Assembly: GCA_023055505.1 (NCBI GenBank)
Contig: JALIRH010000147.1
Coordinates: forward strand, 62,001-126,000
Reading direction: 5' to 3'
Length of the DNA stretch: 64,000 nucleotides
DNA from: Callipepla californica brunnescens
Taxonomy: Eukaryota; Chordata; Aves; Galliformes; Odontophoridae
Shown piece after piece: positions 36,972 to 47,000 of the stretch (its first letter is position 1; each line of letters begins with the position of its first letter). The notes beneath the pieces are model-generated. The model had not been told where the DNA came from. It saw only the letters and a program-made list of their open reading frames with translations, and did not search any database. Position numbers and translations under genes: made by a program.

Positions 36972-39282
36972 ATTAGAATGTCAGAATGTCACCATGAGAG
37001 TATCTCAGAATGTCACAATGTCAGAATGTCACAACGATAGAATGTCAAAATGGCAGCATGTGTCTGTGAGAGAATGTCACAATGACAGAATAGAAATATG
37101 TCAGAATATAGCAATGAGAGAATGTTAGAATGCAACAATGTCAACATGTCAGAATGGGAGAAAGTGAGAATGTCATGATGTCAGAGTGTCTTAATGTCAG
37201 AATGTCAAACCTTCACTGTGTCACAACTACAAGATTAGGGAATATGACTGTGTCAGAAAGTCACAATAAGAGGAGATGAAAAAGAGAGAATATCACAATG
37301 ACCGAGTGTCACAATGTAAGAAAGTGAGAATGTGAGAATGTCAAAATGTCAGAATGACAGAATATCACTATGTCACAATGTCGCAATGTCTCAATGTCAG
37401 AATATCAATATGTAACAGTGTAAGAACGTCACAAATACCACAATGGGAGAATGACAGATTGTCACGATTACAGAATTTCAGAATGTGAAAATATCAGAAT
37501 GTCACAATGTCAGATTCTGAGAATGTCACAATGACAGAATGTCAGAATGAAAGATTTTCCAAATTCCAGAATGTCACTATGTCACAACGTCAGAATGACG
37601 CATTGTCAAAATGCTAGAATGTCACAATGTCACAAGGTGAGAACATCACAATGGCAGATTGTCATAATGCCAGAACATCAGAAGGTGAGAATATTAGAAT
37701 GCCACAATGTCACAATGTCACCATGAGAGTATCTCAGAATGTCACAATGTCAAAATGTCAGAATGAGGGAAAGAGAGAATGTCATGATGTCAGAATGTCT
37801 TCACGTCAGAATGTCAAATTGTCACAACGTCACAATATCACAATGAGAGAATATCAGAAAGTGAGAATATGACAATGACCGAATGACACATTGTGAGAAT
37901 GTCAGAATGCCAGAATGTCAGAATGTCAGAATGTCAAAATGTGTGAATGTCTGAATGTCACCATGAGAGAGAGTCAGAGTTTTACAATGTCACAATGTGA
38001 GAATGTCTGAACGTCAGAATGAGGGAGAGTTAGAATTTCAGAATGTCACAGTGTCACAATGTCATCATGTCACAATATCAGAATGTTGCATTGTCACAAT
38101 GTGAGAATGACAGGTTGTCACAATTCCAGAATTTCAGAATGTCAACATGTCTGAATGTCACAATGTCACAATTTCACTATGTCACAACGCTAGAATGTCA
38201 TAATATCAGAAAGTGAGAATATCACAATGGCAGATCGCCATAATGCCAGAACTTCAGAAGGTGAGAATATTAGAATGTCACAATGTTACAATGTGAGTAT
38301 CTCAGAATGTCACAATGCCAGAATATCAGAATGGCAGAATATGAGAAAGTGAGAATGTCACAATGTCAAAATGTCAGAATGAGAGAAAGAGAGAATCTCA
38401 TGATGTCGGAATGTCTTAATGTCAGAATGTCAAATTGTCACAACGTCACGATATCACAATGAGAGAATATCAGAAAGTGAGAATATGACAATGACCGAAT
38501 GACACAATGTGAGAACGTTAGAATGTGAGAATGTCAGAATTGGAGAATGTCACAGAGTCACAATGACAGATTGCCACAATTTCAGAATGTCAGTGTATCA
38601 CAATGCCACAAAGTCACAATATCAGTATGTCATGAAGATAGAATGTCACAATGACAACATATGACTGTGACAGAACGTCACAATGTCAGATGATAAATAT
38701 GGCCGAAAATCACAATGAGAGAATGTTAGAATGTCACAATGTTAACATGTCAGAACGTGAGAAAGTGAGAATGCCACAATGCCACGATGTGAGAATCTCA
38801 CAATGTCACAATGAGAGAGAGTCAGAATTTCACAGTATCAGAATTTTGCATTGTCACAATGTGAGAATGACAGATTGTCACATTTCCAGAATTTCAGAAT
38901 GTCACAATTCCAGAATTTCAGAATGTCCAAATATCTGAATGTCACAATAGCAGAATGTGAGAGTATCACAATGACAGAATGTCAGAATGACAGGTTGTCA
39001 CAATTCCAGAATGTCACTATGTCACAATGCTAGAATGTCAGAATGTCAGAATGTGAAAATAGCACAAGGGCAGGTTGTCATAATGCCAGAACTTCAGAAT
39101 GTGAGAATATTAGAATGTCATAATGTCAGAATGGGAGAATGTCACAACGGCAGGTTGTCATAATTCCAGAAGTTCAGAATGGGAGAATATTAGAATGTAA
39201 CAATGTTGCAATGTGACAATGAGAGTATCTCAGAATGTCACAATGTCAGAATGTCAGAATGCCAGAATAAGAGAAAAGAAAG

Positions 39283-42200
39283 GTATGAGGAGGCTATGGG
39301 GAAGCTATGGGGCAGCTATTGGGCAGCAGTGGGGCAGCTATGGGGCAGTAGTAGGGCAGCTATAAGGCAGCTATGGGGCAGCAGTGGGGCAGCTATGGGG
39401 CGGCTATGAGGAAGCCATTGGGCAGCTATGGGGCAGAAGTGAGGCAGCAATCAGGCAGCAGTGAGGCAGCTATGAGGAGGCTATGGGGCAGCTATGGGTC
39501 AGCTATCGAGAGGCTATGGGGCAGCTATGGGGCGGCGATGAGGCAGACATGGGGCAGCTATGGGGGAGCAGTGAGGCAGCTATGGGGAGGCTATGGGGCA
39601 GTAGTTGGGCAGCTATAGGGTGGCTATGGGGAAGCCATTGGGCAGCTATGGGGCAGTAGTGAAGCAGCTATGGGTCAGTAGTTTGGCAGCTATGACGAGG
39701 CTATGGGAAGGCCATGGGGAAGCGATGGGGCAGCTCTGAGGCAGACAAAATGTAGCTATGGGGGAGCAGTGAGGCAGCTATGGGGTGGCTATGGGGCAGT
39801 AGTGGGGCAGCTATGGGGCAGCTATGAGGTAGCCATGGGGCAGCTATGGGGAAGCAGCGAGGGAGCTATGGGGTAGCAGTGAGGCAGCTATGATGAGGCT
39901 ATGGGGAGGCTATGGGGCAGCCACGGTGCAGCTATGGGGCAGCAGTGGGGCAGCTATGGGCAGCAGTAAGGAAGCTATTGAGAAGGCTATGGGGGCAGCT
40001 ATGGGGTGGCTATGGGGCAGCTATAGAGCGGCAATGTGGCAGTAGTGGGGGCACCTATAAGGCAGCTATGGGGCAGCAGTGGGACAGCTATGGGGCGGCT
40101 ATTAGGCAGCCATGGGGTGGCAATGGGGCAGCAGTGAGGCAGCTATGGGGCGGCTATGGGGCTGAAGTGGGGCAGCTATGAGGAGTCTCTTGAGAGGCTA
40201 TGGAGCAGCTATGGGGCAGCAGTGGGGTAGCAGGAGGAGACTATGGGGAGGCTATGAAGCAGGTATGGGGCAGCAGTGGGGCAGCTATGGGGCGACTATG
40301 GGGCAGCAGTTGAGCAGCTATGGGGCAGCCATGGGGCAGCTATGTGGCAGTAGTGAAACAGCTATGGTGTAGCTATAAGCGAGCCTTGGGGCAGCAAGGG
40401 GCAGTAGTAAGGCAGCTTTGGGGCAGCAGTGGGGCAGCTATGATGAGACTATGGGAAGGCCATGAGGAAGCTATGGGGCATCTTTGAGGCAGACAAAAAG
40501 TAGCTGTGGGGCTGCAGTGAGGCAGCTATGGGGCAGCTGTGGGGCAGCTATTGTGTAGCAGTGAGGCATCTATGAGGAGGCTATGGGGAGGATATGAGGC
40601 AGCTATGGGGCAGAAGTGAGGCAGCTATGGGGTGGCTATAGGGCAGCAGTGGGGCAGGTATGGGGCAACAAAGAGGCAGCCATGGGGCAGCAGTGGGGCA
40701 GCTTTGAGGCTACGGGGCGGCTATGGGGCAGTAGTGGGGTAGCTATGGGGCAGCAGTGAGGAAGCTAAGGGGAAGCAATGGGGCAGCTTTGAGGATGCTA
40801 TTGGGAAGCCATGGGGCAGCAATGGGGCGGCTATGAGGCAGCGACGGGGAAGCTATGGGGCAGCAGTGAGGCAGGTATGGGGCAGTAGTAAGGCAGCTAC
40901 GGGGCAGCAGTGGGGCAAATATGAGGAGGCTCTGAGGAAACTATGGGGCAGCTATGGGGCAGCAGTGAGGCAGTTATAGAACAGGTATGAGGCACTTATC
41001 AAGCAGCTATGGGTCAGCTATGAGGAGGCTATGGAGCAGATGTGGTGCAGCAGTGGGGCAGCTAAGGCAGCTATGGGGAGGCTATGGGGCAGCAGTGTGG
41101 GCAACTATGAGGAGACTATGGGGAGGCTATGAGGCAGCTATGGGGCAGTAGTCGGGCAGCTATTGGACGGCTATGAGGCAGCCATGGGGCAGCTATGGGG
41201 CAGCAGTGAGACAGCTATGGGGCAAGTATGGGGAGGCTATGGGGCAGCGACGGGGTGGCTATGGGGCAGTAGTGGGGCATCTATGGTGAGGTTATGAGGC
41301 AGCCATGGGGTAGGTATGAGAAACCAGTGAGGCAGCTATGGGGCAGTAGTGGAGCAGCTATGAGGCAGCGGTGGGTCAGCTATGGGGTGGCTATGAGGCA
41401 GCAGTGGGTCAGCTATGGGGTGGCTATGAGGCAGCCATGGGGCAGCTATGGGGACAGCAGTGGGGCAGCTATGAGGTAGCCATGGGGCACCTATGGGGAA
41501 GCAGCGAGGGAGCTATGGGGTAGCAGTGAGGCAGCTATGAGGAAGCTATGGGGAGGCTATGGGGAGGCTATGGGGCAGATATGTAACGGCTATGAGGCAG
41601 CCACGGTGCAGTTATGGGGCAGCCACGGTGCAGCTATGGGGCAGCAGTAAGGAAGCTACGAGAAGGCTATGGAGGCAGCTATCGGGTGGCTATGAGACAG
41701 CTATGGGGCAACTATGAGGCAGCCGTAGGGCAGCTATGGTGCAGCAGTGAGGCAGCAATTAGGCAGAAGTTGGGCAGATATGGGGCAGCAGTGAGGCAGC
41801 TATGAGGAGGCTATGGGGCAGCTATGGGGCAGCAGTGGGGCAGCTAAGGCAGCTATGGGAAGGCTATGGGGCAGCAGTGTTGCAGCTATGAGGAGACTAT
41901 GGGGAGGCTATGAGGCAGCTATGGGGCAGCAGTCGGGCAGATATAAGGCAGCTATTGGGAAGCAGTGGGGCAGCTATGGGGCGGCTATTAGGCAGCCTTT
42001 GGGCACCTATTGGGCAGCAGTGAGGCAGGTATGGGGCAGCTATGGGGCAGCTATGAGGACGTTATGGGGCAGCTATGGGGCAGCAGTGGGGCAGCAATAA
42101 CGCAGTAGTGGGGCAGCTATGGGGCAGTAGTGGGGCAGCAATGAGGACGCTATAGGGAGACTATGGGGCATGTATGGAGCGGCTAGGAGGCAGCTATGGG

Positions 42201-43240
42201 GCAGGTATGAGGCAGCCATGGGGTGGCTGTGGGGCAGCAGTGAGGCAGCTATGAAGAGGCTATGGAAATGCTATAGGGCAGCAGTGGGGCAGCTACGGAG
42301 CGGCTATGAGGCAGCCATTTTGCATCTATGGGGCAGCAGTGGGGCAGCTACGAGGAAGCTATAGGGCAGCTATGGGACAGCAGTGGGGCAGCTATGGTGC
42401 GGCTATGAGGCAGCCATGAGGCAGACACGGGGCAGCAGTGGGGCAGCTATGGTGCGGCTATGAGGCAGCCATGAGGCAGATATGGGGCAGCAGTGGGGCA
42501 GCTATGAGCAGGCTTTGGGGCGGCTGTGGAGCAGCAGTGGGGAAGCTATGGGGCAGTAGTGGGGGCAACTATAAGTTAGCAGTGGGGCAGCTATGGGGCG
42601 GCTATGGGGCAGCAGTGGGGGCAGCTATGAGGAGGTTATGGGGCAGCCATTGGCAGCTATGGGGCTGCAGTGAGGCAGCAATGGGGCAGCAGTGGGGCAG
42701 CTATGGGGCGGCTCTAAGGCAGCAGTGATGCAGATATCGGGCAGCTCTGAGGAGGCTATGAGGCCGCTATGAGGCAGTAGTGGGGCAGCTATGGGGCAGC
42801 AGTGGGGTGGCTATGTGGCAGCAATGGGGCAGCCATGGGGCAGGTATGGGGCTGCAGTGGGACAGCTATGAGGAGGCTATTGGGCAGGTATAGAGCGGCT
42901 ATGTGGCAGTAGTCGGGCAGCTATTGGGCAGCTATTGGGAAGCCGTGGGGCAGCTATCGGGTGGCTATTATACAGCCATGGAGCAGCTATGGTGCAGCAG
43001 TGTTGCAGCTATGAGGAGGCTATGGGGAGGCTATGGAGCAGCTATGGGGCGGCTATCTGGTGGCTATGAGGCAGCTATCGGGCAGCTCTGAGGAGGCTAT
43101 GGGGCCACTATGAGGCAGTAGTGGGGCAGCTATGGGGCAGCAGTGGGGTGGCTATGGGGTGGCAGCGGGGCAACAGTGGGGCAGCCATGGGGCAGCTATG
43201 GGGCTGCAGTGGGGCAGCTATGAGGAGGCTATGGGGCAGC
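39283..43240 (+). repeat. Tandem array, 11-bp unit (GGGGCAGCTAT / GGGGCAGCAGT), part 1
   Basis: Units of 11 bp alternate between GCTATG and GCAGTG forms with GAGG and GGGG variants. Three units (33 bp) give an 11-residue period, so open frames are common on the plus strand but are not genes. Four-G runs every 11 bp make G-quadruplexes likely. Confidence 0.95.
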
Positions 43241-43567
43241 AGTGGGGCTGCTGGTTTCCCCCCGCTTCTTTTGTTGGAGTCCTCGCCCCTTCCATGGTTG
43301 CCCACCAATGAGGACTGGCTGATCCCTCCCCCACATCGACGGCCCCGGACCCACAACCCCGACCCCACATCTGCAGCCCCAGCCCCATAACAGAGCCTTC
43401 AGACCCCTAACTGAGCACCCGGACTTAGAACCGAGCATCGAGCCCCATTAGCCCCAACCCCAGCCCCACATCCCCGTCCCTCACCCAACTCCGCCCCACC
43501 CCACCCACACCCTATTCCCCCCTTCTCCCTCCGCCACCCCACTCCTCCCCCCCCTCCCCTTTCCCAC
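43241..43567. other. Non-array C-rich sequence downstream of SGF29 exon 1
   Basis: C-rich on the plus strand, with no coding exon recognised; probably SGF29 intron 1. Its minus-strand frames were compared with the expected second SGF29 exon and showed no match. Confidence 0.5.
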
Positions 43568-43643
43568 CTGCGTGTGCGCGAGCAGCCACTGTAGCTCCCC
43601 CAGGAGCTCCACGTTGCGCGACCTCCCCCCCCGCCAACGCCAT
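43568..43643 (-). CDS. SGF29: SGF29 first coding exon
   Basis: On the minus strand an ATG (43641-43643) begins MALAGG. After the G-run the adjacent frame reads RNVELLGELQWLLAHTQ, ending at CAG followed by a GT donor (43566-43567). SGF29 begins with MAL and an ELL-EL-Q-L-TQ helix, and its first coding exon holds 25 residues ending in TQ, as I recall the family. Here the exon is 76 bp, one base more than 25 codons, with the extra base in a run of eight Gs (plus-strand Cs 43625-43632). This is either a real frameshift or a homopolymer sequencing error. SGF29 is the Tudor subunit of SAGA/ATAC in the nucleus. The CpG island is consistent with its promoter. Confidence 0.75.
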
Positions 43644-43744
43644 GGCCGAACAGCCCCACCCCCACTGCGCGCGGCTCTGGGAATAGCACTACGCGTGCGC
43701 CGGTCCCGGAAGCCGGAAACGGAAGTCCCCCCCCCCCCGCAGAT
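43644..43744 (-). promoter_or_regulatory. Probable SGF29 promoter / 5' UTR, CpG island core
   Basis: Just upstream of the SGF29 ATG on the minus strand lies CpG-dense DNA with three GGAA/ETS-type sites in a row (43705-43726, CCCGGAAGCCGGAAACGGAAGT region) and GCGTGCGC (NRF1-like) near 43693. There is no TATA box. This is a common layout for housekeeping promoters. Confidence 0.6.
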
Positions 43745-43975
43745 GAACGGAGCGGTGGAGTACTATGGCGGCGGCGGTGGCGGCGCCGCGGAAACCGCGG
43801 AAACCGCGCGTTGGAGCGGCGGCGGCGGCGGCGGCGGCGGCTCCGTTGCCGTGGGAACCGCGGAAACTGCGGAAACTGCGGAAACCGCGCGTTGGAGCGG
43901 CGGCGGCGGCGGCGGCTCCGTTGCCGCGGAAACCGCACGTTGGAGCGGCGGCGGCGGCTGTACGGGAGGCACTGT
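43745..43975 (+). repeat. GC-rich minisatellite (GGAAACCGCG / GGCGGCGGCGG)
   Basis: Three copies of a block combine GGAAACCGCGCGTTGGAGC and a GGC run, plus shorter partial copies. Several frames stay open (poly-Gly, poly-Arg, poly-Ala), including one plus-strand frame starting MNGAVEYYGG. None has a recognisable domain. Confidence 0.85.
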
Positions 43976-44094
43976 GAGCTTTGGGGGTGGGACTGGGCAG
44001 GGGCAGCGGCAGCGGCAGCGGCAGCGGGGGAGGGGCGGGGCAGGATTCCGGGGCCGCGCGGCGCTCTCTTTTTTCCCCTAGCACTTGTAACATC

Positions 44095-47000
44095 TATGAG
44101 GAGGCTATGGGGAGGATATGAGGCAGCTATGGGGTGGCTATGGGGCTGCAGTAAGGCAGGTATGGGGCAGAAATGAGGCAGCCACGGGGCAGCAGTGGGG
44201 CAGCTATGGGGCAGCTATGGGACAGAAGTGGGGCAGCTCTAAGGGTAGCCATGGGGCAGTTATGGGGCAACAGTGGGGCAGGTATGGGGCGGCTATTAGG
44301 CAGCCATCAAGCAGCTATGAGGCAGTAGTGGGGCAGCTATGAGGAAGCAGTGATGGAGCTATGGAGTAGCAGTGAGGCAGCTATAAGGAGGCTATGGGAG
44401 GCTATGGGGCAGCTATGGTGCATCAGTGAGGAAGCTATGGGGCGGCTTTGGGGCAGCATTTTGGCAGCTATGGGGCAGCAGTGGGACAGCTATGAGGAGG
44501 CTATGGGGAAGCTATGTGGCAGCAGAGAGCTAGCTATGGGGCAGCTATGAGGAGGCTAAGGGGAGGCTATGGGGCAGCTATAGAGCGCCTATGTGGCAGT
44601 AGTTGGGCAGATATAAGGCAGCAGTGGGGCAGCTATGGGGCGGGAATTAGGCAGCCATGGGGCACGTATGGGGCAGCAGTGAGGTAGCTATGGGGCAGCT
44701 ATGGGTCAGCTATGAGGAGGTTATGGGGAGGCAATGGAGCAGCAGTGGGGCAGATATGGGACGGTTATTAAGAGGCTATGTGGCAGCTATGGGGCATTAG
44801 TGGGGCAGCTATGGGGAAGTAGTGGGGCAGATATGGGGCAGCAGTGAGGCAGCTATGGGGTAGCTATGAGAAAGCTATGGGGCAGCAGTGAGGAAGTAGT
44901 GAGGCAGCTATGAGAAGGCTGTGGGGAAGCTATGGGGCAGCTATGGGGCACCAGTGAGGCAGATATGGGGCACCAGTGAGGCAGCTATAGGGAGGCTACG
45001 GGGCAGCAGTGAGGGAGTAGAGAGTCAAATATGGGGCATTAGTGCGGCAGCTATGGGGCATTAGTGGGGCAGTTATGAGGAGGCTATGGGGAGGCTATGG
45101 AGCAGCTATGGGGCAGCTATAGGGCAGCAGGGAGGTAGCAATGGGGCAGCAGTTGGGAAGCTATGATGAGGCTATGGTGAGTCTACGGGGCAGCTATGGT
45201 ACACCAGTGAGGCAGCCATGGGGCAGCTATGGGGCACCAATGGGACAGTTATGAGGAGGCTGTGGGGAAGCTATGGGGCAGCTATGGGGCAGCAATGAGG
45301 AGGGTATGGAGAGGCTATGGGGCAGCTATGGTGCAACAGTGAGGCAGCTATGGGGTAGCTTTGAGGAGGCTGTGGGGAGGATATGGGGTAGATATGTGGC
45401 AACGGTGAGGTAGCTATGGGGAAGCTATGGGGCAGCAATGAGGGAGTAGTCGGTCAGCTATGGGGCATTAGTGCTGCAGCTATGGGGCCGAGTGGGGCAG
45501 TTAAGAGGAGGCTATGGGGAGGCTATGGGGCAGCTATCGGACAGCATTGAGCTAGCTTTAGAACAGCTATGAGGAGGCTATGGGGCAGATATGGGGCAGC
45601 AGTCGGGCAGCTATGGGGCGGATATGGAGCAGCAGTGGGGCAGGTATGGGGCAGTAGTAAGACAGCTATGTGGCAGCAGTGGGGCAGATATGAGGAGGCT
45701 ATGAGGAGGCTATGGGGCGGCTATGAAGCAGCAGTGAGGCAGTTATGAGGCGGCTATGGGGCAGATATGTGGCAGCAGTGAAGCAGCTATGGTGCGGCTA
45801 TAAGGCAGCCATGGGGCAGCTATGGGTTAGCAGTGAGTCAGCTATGGGGCAGCAGTTGGGCAGCTATGAGGAGGCTATGGGGCAGCTATGGAGCAGATTT
45901 GAAACAGCTTTGGGGCGGCTGTGGGGCAGTAGTTTGGCAGCTATGAGGCAGCAGTTGGGCAGCAGTTGGGGCAGTAGTGAGGCAGCTATGTGGCAGCTCA
46001 GGAGAGGCTATGGGGCAGCTATGGGGCATTAGTGGGGCAGCTATGGGGAAGTAGTGGGGCAGATATGGGGCAGCAGTGAGGCAGCTATGGGGTAGCTATT
46101 GGGCAGTAGTGGGGAAGCAGTGAGGCAGCTATGGGGCAGCAGTTGGGCAGCTATAAAGAGGCTATGGAGAGGCTGTGCGGCAGCTATGGTGCATCAGTGA
46201 GGAAGCTATGGGGCGTCTTTAGGGCAGCAGTTTGACAGCTATGAGGCAGTCACGGGGCAGCTATGGGACAGCAGTGGGACAGCTATGAGGAGGCTAGAGG
46301 GCAGCTATGGGGCAGCTATGAGGAGGCTATGGGGAGGCTATGGGGCAGGTATATAGTGGCTATGTGGCAGTAGTCGGGCAGATATAAGGCATCAATGGGG
46401 CAGCAGTGGGGCAGCTATTGGGCGGCTATTAGGCAGCCATGGGGCGGCTATGGGGCAGCGGGGAGGTAGCAATGGGGCAGCAGTGGAGCAGCTATGATGA
46501 GGCTATGGCGAGGCTCTGGGGCAGCTATGGTGCACCAGTGAGGCAGCTATTGGGTAGCTATGAAGAGGCTGTGGGGAGGCTATGGGGCAGATATGTGGCA
46601 ACGTTGAGGTAGCTATTGAGAAGCTATGGGGCAGCAGTGAGGCAGTAGTGGGTCAGTGATGGGGCAGCAGTGAGGCAGCTATGGGGCCGCAGTGGGGCAT
46701 CTAAGAGGAAGCTATAGGGAGGCTATGGGGCAGCTATGGGGCAGCAGTGAGCTAGCTATAGAACAGCTATGAGGAGGCTATGGGGCAGCTATGGAGCAGA
46801 TTTGAAACAGCTTTGGGGCGGCTATGGGGCAGTAGTTTGGCAGCTATGAGGCAGCAGTTGGGCAGCTATGGGGCAGTAGTGAGGCAGCTATGTGGCGGCT
46901 CAGGAGAGGCTATGGGGCAGCTATGGGGCATTAGTGGGGCAGCTATGGGGAAGTAGTGGGGCAGGTAAGGGGCAGAAGTGAGGCAGCTATGAGGTAGCTA

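Larger units (their letters stand above)
33551..39282 (+). repeat. Tandem array, 8-bp unit (GTCACAAT / GTCAGAAT)
   Basis: The unit GTCASAAT with variants such as GAGAGAAT and GTGAGAAT runs for about 5.7 kb, interrupted by two solo LTRs. Three units make 24 bp, so frames give eight-residue periods; these are not genes. Larger blocks recur, for example the segment around GGGAATATGACTGTG at 34520, 36401 and 37228. Confidence 0.95.

Noticed and set aside
33551..39282. ORFs with eight-residue period (MSQCHNVR type)
   Set aside because: Three 8-bp units equal 24 bp, so open frames follow from the repeat.
33551..39282. CRISPR-like array
   Set aside because: The short unit has no unique spacers, and the genome is a vertebrate.
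43241..43400. Possible second SGF29 exon on the minus strand
   Set aside because: The frames (for example QSSLVGNHGRGEDSNK) do not resemble SGF29, and no splice-site pair supports an exon.
43399..44176. Overlapping long ORFs on both strands in the GC-rich island
   Set aside because: They are poly-Gly/Arg/Ala/Pro frames from the GGC minisatellite; only the SGF29 exon has family support.
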